64,000 nucleotides of DNA from Thermogemmatispora onikobensis (GCF_001748285.1 NZ_BDGT01000023.1:1-64000); one strand, 5' to 3'; positions 33,637 through 44,093 are shown, counted from the stretch's first letter. A program made the numbers and translations. The notes: generated by a model from the letters alone, not told the origin.

Positions 33637-35970
33637 ATGTTGCATGAAGCACAGAGGCAGGCGTCATCTGTCTTGATTGGCACGGCGCTCCCTCGCCAGG
33701 ACGGCGAGGCTAAAGTCAGCGGGCGTGCTCGCTATGCGGGCGATCGTTGGCCGGAGGGGCTGTTGCATGCTCGTCTGGTTACCAGTCCCTACGCCCATGC
33801 CTTCATCCGGCGTATCGACTCCGCGGCGGCTCTGGCTTTGCCGGGGGTGGTTGCCGTCTTCACTGCGGCCAATCTGGGCCTGCGGCCCGCGGACGGCGGA
33901 GTTCGCTCACTGGAGCCGCTGGCCAGTACCGAGGTCTGCTGGTGCGGCCACCCTGTGGCGCTGGTCGTTGCGGAGACGGAGGCACTGGCTGAGGATGGAG
34001 CTGCTGCCGTCGAGGTCGATTATGAGCCGTTGCCGGCTGTGCTTGATCCCGAGGCCGCCTGTCAGCCGGACGCTCCGCGAACCTGTTTGCAGCGCGATTT
34101 TCGTGAGACGCTGCGGCAGAGCCACGCGCTCTTTCTGCCGCCTGGTACTTCCCTGGAGGAGGAAGGTCTTTCGCCCAATGCCGCCGCACTTCCGCCGCTG
34201 CTCATGGGGGACATCGAGGAGGGATGGCGAGAGGCGGAGGTCATTGTGGAGGAGCACTACAAGACTGCGCCCGTGCATCAATCCTATGTGGAACCGCAGA
34301 CAGCCCTGGTCGTCCCTGATCCACGCACCCGGCAGCTGACGATCTATTCCAGCACGCAGGGGCTGCTCAATGCTCGTCGGGCAGTGGCTCTGGCGTTGGG
34401 CCTGTCAGAGCGGCAGATCCATGTGGAGCCGGTGCCAGTCGGTGGCGGTTTTGGAGGGAAGGAAGTGCTGCTAGAGCCACTGGTGGCGGCGGCGGCGCAG
34501 CAGCTGGGTCGACCGGTGCGCCTGGTCTACACGCGCCAGGAGGAGCTGCTGGCCGGCAATCCGGCGCCGCAGACCGCGATTACGGTGAGGCTGGGAGCGC
34601 GCCGGGACGGCACGCTGACGGCCATCCAGGTGCGGATGATCCTTGATTCGGGGGCCTATCCCTATCCTCTGGCTGGACTGAGCAGCTTCCATTTCAGCAA
34701 TCTCTATCGCTGTCCTCACCTTGCTATCCATTGCTATTTGGTACAGACCAATAAGCCGGGCAGCGCCGCGTACCGGGCGCCGACCGGTCCACAGGCCTAT
34801 TTTGCCCTGGAGTCGACGGTCGATGAGCTATGTCGCCGTCTTGGGCTTGATCCCTTAGAATTCCGTCTGCGCCATGCCCTGCGTGAGGGCGACCCGCGCG
34901 CGCCTGGGGGTCGCTGGCCCCGCATCGGTCTGGTGGAGTGCCTGGAAGCGATCGGGAGCCATCCGCTCTGGAGCGAGCGCGAGCGCGCTCGAAGCGAGCT
35001 TCCAACGGAGTTAAGCGGCTGGCGTGTCGGGATCGGCCTGGCAGCGAGTGGCTGGCCGGGAGCGACGGAGCCGGCGGCGGCTCTCTGTCGTCTGGAGGGA
35101 GACGGCAGTGTGACGGTGATCGTTGGCAGCGTGGATATCTCAGGTTCCGACAGCTCCCTGGCCCTGATTGCGGCGGAGATCCTGGGTCTGCCGGCGCGCT
35201 CGATCACGGTGGCTCATGAGGGCACTGACACGATGCCCTACAGTGGCTTGACGGCTGGCAGTAAGACCACCTACGCCCTTGGCTCTGCTGTCCTGGCGGC
35301 GGCTCAGGACGCCCGCGAACAGATTTTGACCATTGCTTCGGAGCTGTTGGAGGCGGCGCGCGAGGATCTTGATCTGCGCGATGGGCGGGTCACTGTGCGT
35401 GGTGTTCCCGATAAGTATGTGACGCTTCAGCAGGTGGCGGCCAGTTCGACCAATTTCGGCGCTCGTTATGCCCCCGTCTTTGGCCGTGGTCGCTCAGCAA
35501 ACGCTACCTCTGGTCCGATGTTTGCTGTGCACCTGGCGAAGGTGGCCGTTGATCCTGAAACAGGAGAGGTACGGGTACTGGACTATGTTGCAGCTCAGGA
35601 TGTGGGGCGGGCTTTGAACCGTGGAGAGGTGGAGGGCCAAATCTACGGAGGCGTGGCGCAGGGTATTGGTTGGGCCTTATTGGAGCGGCTGGCCTATGGC
35701 GAGGAGGGCCAATTGCTCACGGGGACCCTGATGGACTACGCCCTGCCTCATAGCCAGGATGTCCCTCCGATTACGCCGCTGATCATCGAGGTGCCGTGCG
35801 AGCTTGGTCCCTTCGGGGCCCGGGGAGCGGGCGAGCCCCCGGTCGTCCCGGTGGCCGCTGCCATTGGCAACGCGCTGCGCGACGCCCTTGGACTACGCTT
35901 GACGGAGCTGCCGATGACCTCGGAGCGCATCGTACGAGCCTGGCAAGAGGCCCGTCAGCGCGCCTCGTAA
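33637..35970 (+). CDS. Orphan molybdopterin-binding subunit, xanthine/CO dehydrogenase family
   Basis: 777 residues, normal length for the large subunit of this family. The N-terminal a/b hammerhead part (KVSGRARYAGDRW...VTSPYAHAFIRRID) and the cofactor-binding part (GGGFGGKE at 269-276, AYRAPTGPQAYFALES near 378, catalytic E733 in GARGAGE) are intact. The active-site loop AYRAP is not the AYRCSFR of form I CO dehydrogenase, so the substrate is unlikely to be CO; a purine, aldehyde or N-heterocycle is more likely. The FAD and 2Fe-2S subunits normally encoded beside it are missing on both sides. The start has AAAGGAGGT 9 bases upstream and a terminator follows the stop. Confidence 0.93.
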   Translation: MLHEAQRQASSVLIGTALPRQDGEAKVSGRARYAGDRWPEGLLHARLVTSPYAHAFIRRIDSAAALALPGVVAVFTAANLGLRPADGGVRSLEPLASTEVCWCGHPVALVVAETEALAEDGAAAVEVDYEPLPAVLDPEAACQPDAPRTCLQRDFRETLRQSHALFLPPGTSLEEEGLSPNAAALPPLLMGDIEEGWREAEVIVEEHYKTAPVHQSYVEPQTALVVPDPRTRQLTIYSSTQGLLNARRAVALALGLSERQIHVEPVPVGGGFGGKEVLLEPLVAAAAQQLGRPVRLVYTRQEELLAGNPAPQTAITVRLGARRDGTLTAIQVRMILDSGAYPYPLAGLSSFHFSNLYRCPHLAIHCYLVQTNKPGSAAYRAPTGPQAYFALESTVDELCRRLGLDPLEFRLRHALREGDPRAPGGRWPRIGLVECLEAIGSHPLWSERERARSELPTELSGWRVGIGLAASGWPGATEPAAALCRLEGDGSVTVIVGSVDISGSDSSLALIAAEILGLPARSITVAHEGTDTMPYSGLTAGSKTTYALGSAVLAAAQDAREQILTIASELLEAAREDLDLRDGRVTVRGVPDKYVTLQQVAASSTNFGARYAPVFGRGRSANATSGPMFAVHLAKVAVDPETGEVRVLDYVAAQDVGRALNRGEVEGQIYGGVAQGIGWALLERLAYGEEGQLLTGTLMDYALPHSQDVPPITPLIIEVPCELGPFGARGAGEPPVVPVAAAIGNALRDALGLRLTELPMTSERIVRAWQEARQRAS

Positions 35971-36018
35971 GCTGGCTGCTTGCCAGACAGTGAGAGCAGC
36001 AGCAGGATGAAAAGACGG

Positions 36019-36066
36019 CCAGCCGTGGAGGAGGGTGCTCTTCCCTCGCGGCCCACGGCTGGTTTT
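36019..36066 (+). terminator. Rho-independent terminator of the molybdopterin subunit gene
   Basis: 10-bp perfect stem (36019-36028 with 36053-36062) followed by TTTT; a smaller hairpin sits in the loop. Confidence 0.8.
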
Positions 36067-36101
36067 GCCTTCGCTTCGAATGCCTCTTTGCTTGCTCCTT
36101 T

Positions 36102-37217
36102 TTACCCTTCGCCCCAACCTCGGCGGTCTCTCTCCTCTCGCCGGGGCCAGCGGACGACGGGTAGCAGCGCGCTCAGCCCCAGGGCCGTTGTCGGCAGGTC
36201 TGACGGCAGACTGGCAGATGGTGAGGGGGTAGGAGCATAGGGTGAGCGTGGCAGTTGCTTTTCAATAAATTGGATATAGGAAGCTTTGCAGACACTTGCC
36301 GGCTGGTCCCCTGTGGCCACACAGATCGCAGCGGTCAAGTAGTTGGCGACGCCCAGGATACTCTTAGCCACGGGAGTACCGGGATCAGTGAGCTGTAGGG
36401 CAATGTCGCGCTGGGACAGCCCTGCGAGGATGCCCGGATCAAAGCTCTGGCCGCGTACCAGGTAAAGGTTGGCAATGTCCAGGAATGGGATGCTGCCGTC
36501 AGGATTGAGCGAGCCAATGATCTGCTGCTGCGCTGCTGTCGGCCCTTCGAGAGGGTGGCCTTCGCGGTCCTCTAGCTCAACTGGGGCAAAATCAAGGTAG
36601 TTGCTCTGGTAGGAGCTGCCATGAAAGGTAAACGTTGCGGTATTTGGGTAAGCATCTGTATCAGAGGAGATTGTCTCTGGCAGCCGGCTGAAGGTGCCAA
36701 AGCGACTGAGAGCCACAACGACTGGCCAGCGCTCCGCGGCACAGTACGGGCAGAACTCGGCGCCCCAATAGAAGAACTCCGGCTTGCCGCCAGGTCCGCG
36801 CAGCATTGGGCGATCAGCGATGACGCGCAGAGGACTCGACAGGTCACCGGTGCCTACTTTAGAGAATTGGCTATCGTTGATGAGAGCCAGATTGTTCATG
36901 ACCTGTGGGTCTGTCGCAGAGCGGCTAGTGTTCGTGAGCGTGGTTGTGTTCTGATGGCCGAGGAAGAAGAAGAGGCCGACGATGGCGCCGATCAAGATCA
37001 AAGTGACGCCTACCAGCCACCAACGGTAGGCGCGCCAGACTGAGACGCCCCGTCGTCGGCCTGCCCGCTGCATCTGTCTGGGGGGCATCCCTTTGGGCCT
37101 GGCTTCCATTTGCACGTGTTTGCTGACGGAACTGGTGGAGGCTTGAGACGTGCGCCCCAGCGAGCGCGTTGGCGAGGTGGGAGGATTTGCTCGCTTTCTG
37201 GATGTGGATGAAGACAT
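36102..37217 (-). CDS. DUF929 membrane protein with thioredoxin-like CPYC motif
   Basis: 371 residues. A basic Ser/Thr/Arg-rich cytoplasmic tail, one membrane helix at ~63-85, then an extracellular domain of ~240 residues and a Pro/Ser tail. The domain fits DUF929: [27 protein letters not shown] places C156 and C159 in a thioredoxin-like CPYC motif, so a disulfide oxidoreductase role outside the membrane is plausible. The ATG at 37217 is chosen because the preceding 237 codons are low complexity and an extended -10 promoter lies inside them. The ribosome site is weak (GGGAAGAGAG). Confidence 0.8.
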   Translation of the reverse strand: MSSSTSRKRANPPTSPTRSLGRTSQASTSSVSKHVQMEARPKGMPPRQMQRAGRRRGVSVWRAYRWWLVGVTLILIGAIVGLFFFLGHQNTTTLTNTSRSATDPQVMNNLALINDSQFSKVGTGDLSSPLRVIADRPMLRGPGGKPEFFYWGAEFCPYCAAERWPVVVALSRFGTFSRLPETISSDTDAYPNTATFTFHGSSYQSNYLDFAPVELEDREGHPLEGPTAAQQQIIGSLNPDGSIPFLDIANLYLVRGQSFDPGILAGLSQRDIALQLTDPGTPVAKSILGVANYLTAAICVATGDQPASVCKASYIQFIEKQLPRSPYAPTPSPSASLPSDLPTTALGLSALLPVVRWPRREERDRRGWGEG

Positions 37218-37599
37218 AGTTCTCTCTTCCCTGAATGCAGATGGTAGACTGTCCTTCCTTGAACAACGCTCGCTTTTGCCTGAGCAGGTGGCGCCAGCGA
37301 GATGATAGGCGATATCCACATTATAGCATGTAGACTCAGCGTGGTGATGCTTCTGGCAGCCAGCTGCCTCTGCCTGCACTGGCGACGGCAACTTCTTTCC
37401 CCGCCCCGGCCTGGCTGCCCGGCTTCGTTCCTGCCTGATTGCAGGCGGGTTTTCACCTGTGGGCCAGGTCTTCGCTTCGGGCCTTCGCTGCAGCCGGGGC
37501 CGGGGACACGCCAGAACAAGGCAGGGCAGACATAGCCGCCTATGGCAGCCGCGATCTTTCGCTGCTTTCCGCTCCGCAGTGCTGGTTTGCTTAAGCTGA
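37218..37599. other. Intergenic stretch holding the DUF929 promoter
   Basis: No gene is supported. Apart from the promoter at 37320-37328 nothing stands out. Confidence 0.45.
37320..37328 (-). promoter_or_regulatory. Extended -10 promoter of the DUF929 gene
   Basis: TGCTATAAT on the minus strand is a perfect extended -10 box. No good -35 is present, as is common for this class. Transcription would start near 37313, about 95 bases before the ATG. Confidence 0.55.
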
Positions 37600-38661
37600 T
37601 CACTCTGTGGGATTGGACCAGCCGGAGGGCAGCAGCTTCCACCAGGGAGTGGCACAGCGGTGCAAGACACGAGCGATTGTCTGCAGGGTGGCCACCCCCT
37701 CCTCTTCCAGCCAGTGCTCCAGGGCGGCACTTCCCTCCCTGGCATAGAGAGAGATTCCTTCCTGCCAGAGGGCGCGGCCACAGACCATGCCGCAGAAGGG
37801 AACGCCGGCCTCGGCGGCCAGCTCCAGGAGCTCACAGACAGTAGCGGCGCTGTAGCCTGCGCTCGCATAGACAAGGGGCAGCGAAGTTGCCATTCCCACG
37901 GCCCGTAGCTGATCAATGGCCTCCTCACGCGAGTAGACCGGCGTGGGTGCCTCGCAGCTCTGCAGCCCGGCGGTGTAGGTCGGTACGATGGGCCAGTCTA
38001 CTTTCAGAACATCGACGCCGTAGCGCGGCAGTCCAAACTCGGCCACGGTGAGAACGACGTAGATCGGCTTGACCCGGGCAAAGTTCAGCTCAGCGTTCTC
38101 CTCAGCTATCTCTTTGCCAGGATAGACGAGCGGCTCCAGGAAGAAAGGCACTTCCAGGGCCTGGCACTCGGCCCCTATGCGCTCGACATAGGCTTGCTTG
38201 ACACGGTTGATCTCTGGGCTATCGAAGGGATTGTAGTACAGCAAGACTTTGATAGCCTGGGCTCCGGCCCCCACCAGGCGTTGTACGCTATACTCGGGGA
38301 TCACCTCGGGAGCTTTATCGCGACCATTGGCACTATAGCCAGAGCGCTCGTAAGCGAGTATCAGGCCTGTTCGGGGATGGCATGCCCCCAGGGCCTCCAG
38401 ACCATACTCGGGATCAAGCAGGACCGCGCTCACATAGGGGGAGAGAATGCGTGTGACCAGCAGCTTAAAGGTGTACAGGTCAGAGGCACTGGCCTCCCCG
38501 TATGAGCCACGGGCCTTCGCTAAAGCCCGAGCCAGGTTCGCGCGGTGGTCAATGGCCAGGGCTGTAATGATGCCGTGCCCATCGGCACAGGACTGCAATC
38601 CCTTCAGCTTATTCTGCAGTTTTTTACTTCCTATACAGCTCAGATATTCTCCTCTATACAC
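37600..38661 (-). CDS. LacD-class (tagatose-1,6-bisphosphate-type) aldolase of the inositol locus
   Basis: About 353 residues. It has the class I aldolase barrel of the LacD family: [12 protein letters not shown] near the start, [21 protein letters not shown], and VDVLKVDWP, whose lysine should form the Schiff base. It is the last gene of the iol cluster. There it probably performs the IolJ step, splitting 2-deoxy-5-keto-gluconate 6-phosphate into glyceraldehyde-derived C3 units. LacD standing in for IolJ is an inference from context. The GTG at 38661 has AGAGGAGAGG just upstream; another GTG lies 12 codons earlier. Confidence 0.85.
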   Translation of the reverse strand: MYRGEYLSCIGSKKLQNKLKGLQSCADGHGIITALAIDHRANLARALAKARGSYGEASASDLYTFKLLVTRILSPYVSAVLLDPEYGLEALGACHPRTGLILAYERSGYSANGRDKAPEVIPEYSVQRLVGAGAQAIKVLLYYNPFDSPEINRVKQAYVERIGAECQALEVPFFLEPLVYPGKEIAEENAELNFARVKPIYVVLTVAEFGLPRYGVDVLKVDWPIVPTYTAGLQSCEAPTPVYSREEAIDQLRAVGMATSLPLVYASAGYSAATVCELLELAAEAGVPFCGMVCGRALWQEGISLYAREGSAALEHWLEEEGVATLQTIARVLHRCATPWWKLLPSGWSNPTE

Positions 38662-38732
38662 AGTATCCTCTCCTCTGTTTACTGCAATCCGCTCCACCTT
38701 AGTCTTACTTCATGTTGCCAAACCTCTGCTTC

Positions 38733-39752
38733 TCAGGTTATCTCACGCAGGAAGACAGGGCGATGCTCCTCCAAAGAGCGTTGAGCTGCCAGGGCAATCG
38801 CCACCGGGACGCGGCCATCGTAGCCGCTGACAGGCACGGGGCGGTCATCCAGCACAGCATCGACAAAGGCTTGCAGCTCGGCGGCAAAGCTTTCGGCATA
38901 GCGTTCCATGAAGAAATGCGCAGGAAGATCGCGTCGCACGCCATGACGGTCGCTGATTACTGCCGTATTGGGATAGACATTGTCGATGGCGATGCTACCT
39001 TCACTGCCGAACAGCTCAATGCGTTGATCATAGCCATAGCGAGCGCGGCGGCTATTGCTGATCGTGGCGATGGCCCCATTGGCGAAACGCAGCATGACGG
39101 CAGCGTGGGCCACGTCCCCCGCCAGGGTGATTTCTGGTTCACCCTGGCTATGGGCCAGAGCAAAGACCTCTTCGACTTCACTGCCCAGCAGGAAGCGGGC
39201 CATATCGAAATCATGGATTGTCATATCGAGGAACAATCCGCCTGAGATTCGGAGATAAGCAGCCGATGGAGGAGCGGGATCACGGCTTGTAATGTGGAGC
39301 ATCAACGGAGCGCCAATCTCCCCTTGCTCAACAGCCCATCTGACACGGCGGAAGTTCGCGTCAAAGCGGCGATTAAAGCCCGTCTGTAGTTTGACTCCCG
39401 CTTGCTCGACGGCAGCCAGTGCGCGATCGATCGTCTCCAGGTCCAATGCTAGCGGCTTCTCGCAGAAGATATGCTTCCCGGAGCGAGCGGCTTCCTGGAT
39501 CAGCTGGGCGTGGGTAGCTGTTGGTGAGCAGATCAGGACGGCCTTGATCTGTGGATCTGCCAGAATCTCTTGATAGTTTGAGCAGAAGCGAGGTATGCCG
39601 CACTCGCGAGCGCAGGACTCAGCGGCCTCAGCGCAGGCATCGGCCACGGCCAGCAGCCGAACATGTGAAAGACGTCTCATCAAATGATGAGCATGGAGGC
39701 GTCCGATCCGTCCCGCGCCAATTAAACCAACGGTCAGCAGTTTCACAGTCAT
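38733..39752 (-). CDS. iolG: Inositol 2-dehydrogenase (Gfo/Idh/MocA family)
   Basis: 339 residues. It oxidises myo-inositol to 2-keto-myo-inositol with NAD, the first step of the pathway. The Rossmann fold shows GLIGAGRIGRLHAHHL, then the EKP motif with the catalytic lysine in FCEKPLAL, and the DMTIHDFDMARFLLG segment with the active-site Asp and His. The start has AAAGGA upstream. It sits between iolE and the aldolase on the same strand. Some family members act on scyllo-inositol or other sugars; the iolC, iolD and iolE neighbours support myo-inositol. Confidence 0.92.
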   Translation of the reverse strand: MTVKLLTVGLIGAGRIGRLHAHHLMRRLSHVRLLAVADACAEAAESCARECGIPRFCSNYQEILADPQIKAVLICSPTATHAQLIQEAARSGKHIFCEKPLALDLETIDRALAAVEQAGVKLQTGFNRRFDANFRRVRWAVEQGEIGAPLMLHITSRDPAPPSAAYLRISGGLFLDMTIHDFDMARFLLGSEVEEVFALAHSQGEPEITLAGDVAHAAVMLRFANGAIATISNSRRARYGYDQRIELFGSEGSIAIDNVYPNTAVISDRHGVRRDLPAHFFMERYAESFAAELQAFVDAVLDDRPVPVSGYDGRVPVAIALAAQRSLEEHRPVFLREIT

Positions 39753-39872
39753 CCCGTCATCCTTTCCTGTGGTTTACCTGCTCTCGTTGCTGGTTCTGGT
39801 AGCAAGCTGGCAGGTTGCCAGTATCTTGCGCTCCTGCTGTCTGTCCCTCTTCTCGGCAGAGAGTCAGCGGGT

Positions 39873-40823
39873 CTAGAGGCCAAGCCCATGCAAGTACTGG
39901 CGATTGCGCAGGGCACTGAGATAGGGGCTGCCCATACCGGGCAGCACATCCTGCTCGACGACGATCCAGCCCTGATAGCTGCGCTGCCGGAGCCAGTCCA
40001 CCACTGCAGGGAATGGAACCGTCCCCTGCCCTAGCTCGCAGAAAACACCGTGGCGTAGCGCTGTAAAGTAGTCCCAGCCCTGGGTACGGGCTTCTTGGGC
40101 TACTCTTGGTGAGCAGTCTTTAAAATGGACATGCCAGATCCGTGAATCAAAGCGACGCAGAGCTTCCTCGACCAGCTCTGGCTCACTGCTGCCGCTGCCG
40201 TAGAGGTAGTGGCCGGTATCGAAAGTCAGGCCAATGAGGCTCGGATCTGTCAGCTCCAGAAAGCGAGCAATCTCCTCGGGTGTTTCCACGTAACCAGCAC
40301 AATGATGATGGAAGGCTGTGCGTAGTCCCGTGGACTCGTAGATGACGCGAGCAACGATCTCGCTGTTGCGTGCGAAGATGCGCCACTCATGAGGGGTCAG
40401 TCCCTGAGCAGGGGAGATGCGTCCAGCGCAGGATGTCCGGAGAGGATCACGGCCATTCTCGTCGGCCAGGAGCAACAGCGGTTGCCAGGCGGCCCCCGTG
40501 GCCTGAGAGACCGCTGCGAGCAAGCTGGCGATGCGCAGGGCCTGCTCCAGACCTGTCCGCAGCGTGCTCGGCTCCCTGAGCATCACGGGAACAAAGCCAG
40601 CCACGAGTGTCAACCCGCGTCTATACAGCTCTGCAGCCAGGTGATCCGTTGCCGTAGGCAGATAGCCCCAGTCCCCTAATTCTGTCCCTTCATAGCCAGC
40701 GGCTTGCAGCTCGTCCAACATCTGCCCCCAGGGGATGGCCGGCTTCTGTGGCTGGGTCTCATCGAACTCCAGCGTTCCCCAGGAGCAGGGCGCGTTTGCT
40801 ATGTGAATCTTCTCCATTGCCAT
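39873..40823 (-). CDS. iolE: 2-keto-myo-inositol dehydratase
   Basis: 316 residues. It dehydrates 2-keto-myo-inositol to the trihydroxycyclohexane dione used by IolD. The AP-endonuclease-like TIM barrel opens with IANAPCSWGTLEFD, typical of IolE. It carries metal ligands in HHHCAGYVET, LTFDTGHYLYG, WHVHFKDC and VVEQD. Two ATGs, at 40823 and 40817, are in frame; the first has GGTGGGA close by. The frame is open for 90 more codons but without a ribosome site. Confidence 0.92.
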   Translation of the reverse strand: MAMEKIHIANAPCSWGTLEFDETQPQKPAIPWGQMLDELQAAGYEGTELGDWGYLPTATDHLAAELYRRGLTLVAGFVPVMLREPSTLRTGLEQALRIASLLAAVSQATGAAWQPLLLLADENGRDPLRTSCAGRISPAQGLTPHEWRIFARNSEIVARVIYESTGLRTAFHHHCAGYVETPEEIARFLELTDPSLIGLTFDTGHYLYGSGSSEPELVEEALRRFDSRIWHVHFKDCSPRVAQEARTQGWDYFTALRHGVFCELGQGTVPFPAVVDWLRQRSYQGWIVVEQDVLPGMGSPYLSALRNRQYLHGLGL

Positions 40824-41049
40824 TTCTTCCCACCTTGCAGCGCAGCAAAAGCGTGACCGGCGATGGTCATCTGCTTTACACCCCGCGCTTCCAGACCACA
40901 TTGCTCTCGTTCTCCTGCTGCCACGCGCTGGTGGCATCTTCTTCATCGTCTCATCATCGGCTACCAGTTGTCTTCTGTCCATCGCCTTTACCGCTCCCGC
41001 CACGGCGAGAGCGCGGCCAACCAGCCGCTCTGTCCCCTGCACCCTTTGA

Positions 41050-42936
41050 CTATAGGAAGTATCGTTCTTGAGTGCGCATCGCTTCCCATTCATGGCGAGC
41101 GGCCTGGACCTGGGGGCTAGAGCTTACCTCTGCCACGGTTACATCCCACCAGCTTTCATAAGAGGGCACACTCTCATAGCGGTCGCATGGCACATAAATC
41201 ACCGTTGTGCGATCCATTGCATGAGCGGTTTCCAGGGCGGCCACCACGTCGGCGGTCTCGCGGCAACGGATCACATAAGCGCCCAGACTGCGAGCGTTCT
41301 CTGCCAGATCAACGGGTAGCGGCACCACCTCGGAGCCGGCCTCATCGCCTGGCAAGCGACCATTGCGGGGGTAGACATAGCGTGTCCCGAAGCCACTCTG
41401 ACCGAGCGAGCGGCTCAGTGAGCCGATACTCTTGAAGCCCTGGTTATCGAAGAGCACGATAACCAGCTTATAGCCCTCCTGAATGGAGGTCACAATTTCT
41501 CCATTCATCATCAGATAGGAGCCATCACCGACCAGGACGTAGACCTCCCGTTCGGGAGCAGCCATTTTCGCCCCCAGGCCCCCGGCGATCTCGTAGCCCA
41601 TGCAGCTATAGCCGTACTCCAGATGAAACTGCTTCGGATGACGTGTACGCCAGAGCTTATGCAAATCGCCCGGCAAGCTCCCGGCGGCACAGACTACGAT
41701 CCCATCGGGGGAACCATATTCATTAACAGCCCCAATCAGCTCGCCCTGTGAGGGAAGTGGCCCATGACGCAGGCCGTAGATATGTGAGACCTCAGCCTCC
41801 CATTCGCAGTGCAGGGCCTCGGCACATTGTCGGTACTCAGGCGACACCTGATAGCCTGCCAGCAGCGGCAACAGCTCATCGAGCGTCGCGCGGGCATCGC
41901 CTATCAGCGAGAGAGCCGAGTGCTTTGCCGCATCGAACTCCGACACATTGATATTGACGAACCGCACCGCTGGATGACGGAAGGCGGTCTTCGAGGCTGT
42001 CGTAAAGTCGCTATAGCGTGTTCCAATGCCGATAATCAGATCGGCCTCGCGCGCCAGGCGATTCGCCGCGAACGTACCAGTGGCGCCGATCGCTCCGAGA
42101 TTGAGGGGGTGATCAAAGCGCAGACTGCCCTTCCCGGCCATCGTCTCGGCTACTGGAATCCCCGTCTCGGTCACCAGGCGTTCCAGCAGAGTCCAGGCTT
42201 CAGCATAGATCACGCCGCCACCCGCGATAATCAGTGGGCGCTGGCTGGCTCGTATCCAGGCGGCGGCCTCTTCTAGCAGTCGCCGGTCTGGTCGCGGACG
42301 GGGAATATGCCAGATCCGTTTACGGAAAAAAGCCTCTGGGTACGTATAGGCCTCTGTCTGCACATCCTGGGGCAAAGCCAGGGTCACCGCTCCCGTCTCC
42401 GCTGGACTCGTCAGCACACGCATTGCTTCAGGCAGGGCGGTCAGCAGCTGTTCCGGGCGCGTGATACGATCCCAGTAGCGGCTCACTGGCTTAAAGCAAT
42501 CATTGACCGAGATATCCTGAGTATGCTCTGACTCCAACTGCTGCAACACTGGAGCCACATTGCGCCGAGCAAAGAAATCTCCGGGCAGCAAGAGCACAGG
42601 GAGTCGGTTAATGGTAGCTGTGGCGGCGCCGGTGACCATATTTGTAGCCCCCGGTCCAATCGAGGAGGTACAGGCAAAGGTCTGCAGGCGATTCTTGACT
42701 TTTGCATAGGCGATGGCCGTATGGACCATTGCTTGCTCGTTGCGAGCCTGGTAATAACGGAAATCGGGCAGCTCCTGGAGGGCCTGGCCAATGCCCGCTA
42801 CATTGCCATGACCGAAGATTCCAAAGCAGCCAGCGAAAAAAGGCAGCTCTACGCCGTCGCGTTCTATATATTGATTGCGTAGGAAAGCAATCAGCGCTTG
42901 TGCCATTGTCATGCGTCGGCCAATGTGCTCACTCAT
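41050..42936 (-). CDS. iolD: 3D-(3,5/4)-trihydroxycyclohexane-1,2-dione hydrolase
   Basis: 628 residues. This thiamine-diphosphate enzyme opens the ring to give 5-deoxy-glucuronate. The N-terminal part has FFAGCFGIFGHGNVAGIGQAL and a glutamine/glutamate-containing TPP-activating region. The C-terminal part has the cofactor motif GDGSYLMMNGEI, which continues to VIVLFDN at the expected spacing. The start has GGAGGGAG upstream. It is placed between iolC and iolE. The product needs IolB to be isomerised, and no iolB gene is visible. Confidence 0.95.
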   Translation of the reverse strand: MSEHIGRRMTMAQALIAFLRNQYIERDGVELPFFAGCFGIFGHGNVAGIGQALQELPDFRYYQARNEQAMVHTAIAYAKVKNRLQTFACTSSIGPGATNMVTGAATATINRLPVLLLPGDFFARRNVAPVLQQLESEHTQDISVNDCFKPVSRYWDRITRPEQLLTALPEAMRVLTSPAETGAVTLALPQDVQTEAYTYPEAFFRKRIWHIPRPRPDRRLLEEAAAWIRASQRPLIIAGGGVIYAEAWTLLERLVTETGIPVAETMAGKGSLRFDHPLNLGAIGATGTFAANRLAREADLIIGIGTRYSDFTTASKTAFRHPAVRFVNINVSEFDAAKHSALSLIGDARATLDELLPLLAGYQVSPEYRQCAEALHCEWEAEVSHIYGLRHGPLPSQGELIGAVNEYGSPDGIVVCAAGSLPGDLHKLWRTRHPKQFHLEYGYSCMGYEIAGGLGAKMAAPEREVYVLVGDGSYLMMNGEIVTSIQEGYKLVIVLFDNQGFKSIGSLSRSLGQSGFGTRYVYPRNGRLPGDEAGSEVVPLPVDLAENARSLGAYVIRCRETADVVAALETAHAMDRTTVIYVPCDRYESVPSYESWWDVTVAEVSSSPQVQAARHEWEAMRTQERYFL

Positions 42937-43043
42937 CGTTCTCCCTCCTCCGGGTAGTCGGCTCGCTCACAGTCAACGCGCTCGCTGGAGGGCAAGCAGA
43001 GCAACATGGGTAGTCGGCCCCCCGCGTCTCGCAGCAGCCCCTC

Positions 43044-44093
43044 CTAGAGGCCACCGTGTTCCTCGACGAAGGCCCGCACTTCCGCGTAGGTCGGCATAAA
43101 ATCGGCGCAGCCATGCCGCGTCACCAGGATGGCCCCGCAGGCGTTTCCCAGACGGGCAGCTCGATACCAATCCCAGCCCTGCAGCAAGCCGTAGAGCAGG
43201 CCGGCAGCGAAGGCGTCCCCAGCGCCCAGAATATTTTGAACGGCTACAGGAAACCCTGGTGCCTCCAGGCAGGACGGCGAACTGTGCCGGTTCTCAGATG
43301 ACGCCAGGTGAACCCGCGAGCCGCGAGCGCCTCGCTTCTCCACCAGCGCTCGCGGTCCGCGACGCAGCATCTCCTGGATAGCCTTCTCGACATCGCCGCT
43401 CACCCGGGCATCGGAGATCTGCGAGTGTGCCACCTGCACCTGTCCAGGATCGCGCAGCAGGGCCGCTTTGATCTCATCCTCAGTACCGATCACCAGATCG
43501 ACCAGCGGCAGCGTCGAGCGGATCGCGACCCCGAAAGCGCGCTGGTCATGCCACTGGTCAGGGCGATAATCGATATCCAGGACTACCATCACACCCTGCT
43601 CGTGTGCCAGCTCGGCAGCAAAGAGTGTGGCGCTGCGACTCGGCTCCTTGCTCAGTCCGGTACCAGTGATGAGCAAGACGCGGCACTCACTGAGCGGCGT
43701 CGCCAGCACATCGTCGATCGTCAGCTCAATGTCAGCGCAGTGATCGCGATAGTAGGTAAGCGGGAAGCGGTCTGGCGGCTGGATTCCCAGCACCACAGCG
43801 CTACTCCGATACCCTGGCTTGCGCACTATGTAGCGTGTCTCTACGCCCTCACAAGCCAGAAAACGGAGGATAAAATTGCCCACCTGATCATCGCCAACGG
43901 CAGTCAACAGCGCCGAGCGTAATCCCAGTCGCCGGGCCCCCACACAGATGTTCGTAGGGCAACCACCAACATAGGCCGCAAAACTTTTAATTTCCTCAAA
44001 TGGCGCCCCGATGTCGTTGGAGTACAGGTCGAGAGAGGAGCGCCCTATAGCAACAAGATCATAAGCACGCTGCCGCTGCTGCTCTGGCTCCAT
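43044..44093 (-). CDS. iolC: 5-dehydro-2-deoxygluconokinase
   Basis: 349 residues of the PfkB sugar-kinase family. It phosphorylates 2-deoxy-5-keto-gluconate. The N-terminal motif is YVGGCPTNICVGARRLG and the C-terminal catalytic motif is NILGAGDAFAAGLLYG, whose Asp is the base. The ATG at 44093 has GAGGGAGG 8 bases upstream; a TTG two codons earlier is less likely. It is the first catabolic gene after the regulator. Confidence 0.93.
   Translation of the reverse strand: MEPEQQRQRAYDLVAIGRSSLDLYSNDIGAPFEEIKSFAAYVGGCPTNICVGARRLGLRSALLTAVGDDQVGNFILRFLACEGVETRYIVRKPGYRSSAVVLGIQPPDRFPLTYYRDHCADIELTIDDVLATPLSECRVLLITGTGLSKEPSRSATLFAAELAHEQGVMVVLDIDYRPDQWHDQRAFGVAIRSTLPLVDLVIGTEDEIKAALLRDPGQVQVAHSQISDARVSGDVEKAIQEMLRRGPRALVEKRGARGSRVHLASSENRHSSPSCLEAPGFPVAVQNILGAGDAFAAGLLYGLLQGWDWYRAARLGNACGAILVTRHGCADFMPTYAEVRAFVEEHGGL

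Noticed and set aside
37218-37928. 237-codon N-terminal extension of the DUF929 gene
   Set aside because: Low complexity, overlaps the aldolase gene and contains the extended -10 promoter.
38661-38673. 13 bases identical to part of the CRISPR repeat upstream of the aldolase
   Set aside because: Short purine-rich match that includes the ribosome site; no second copy or spacer nearby.
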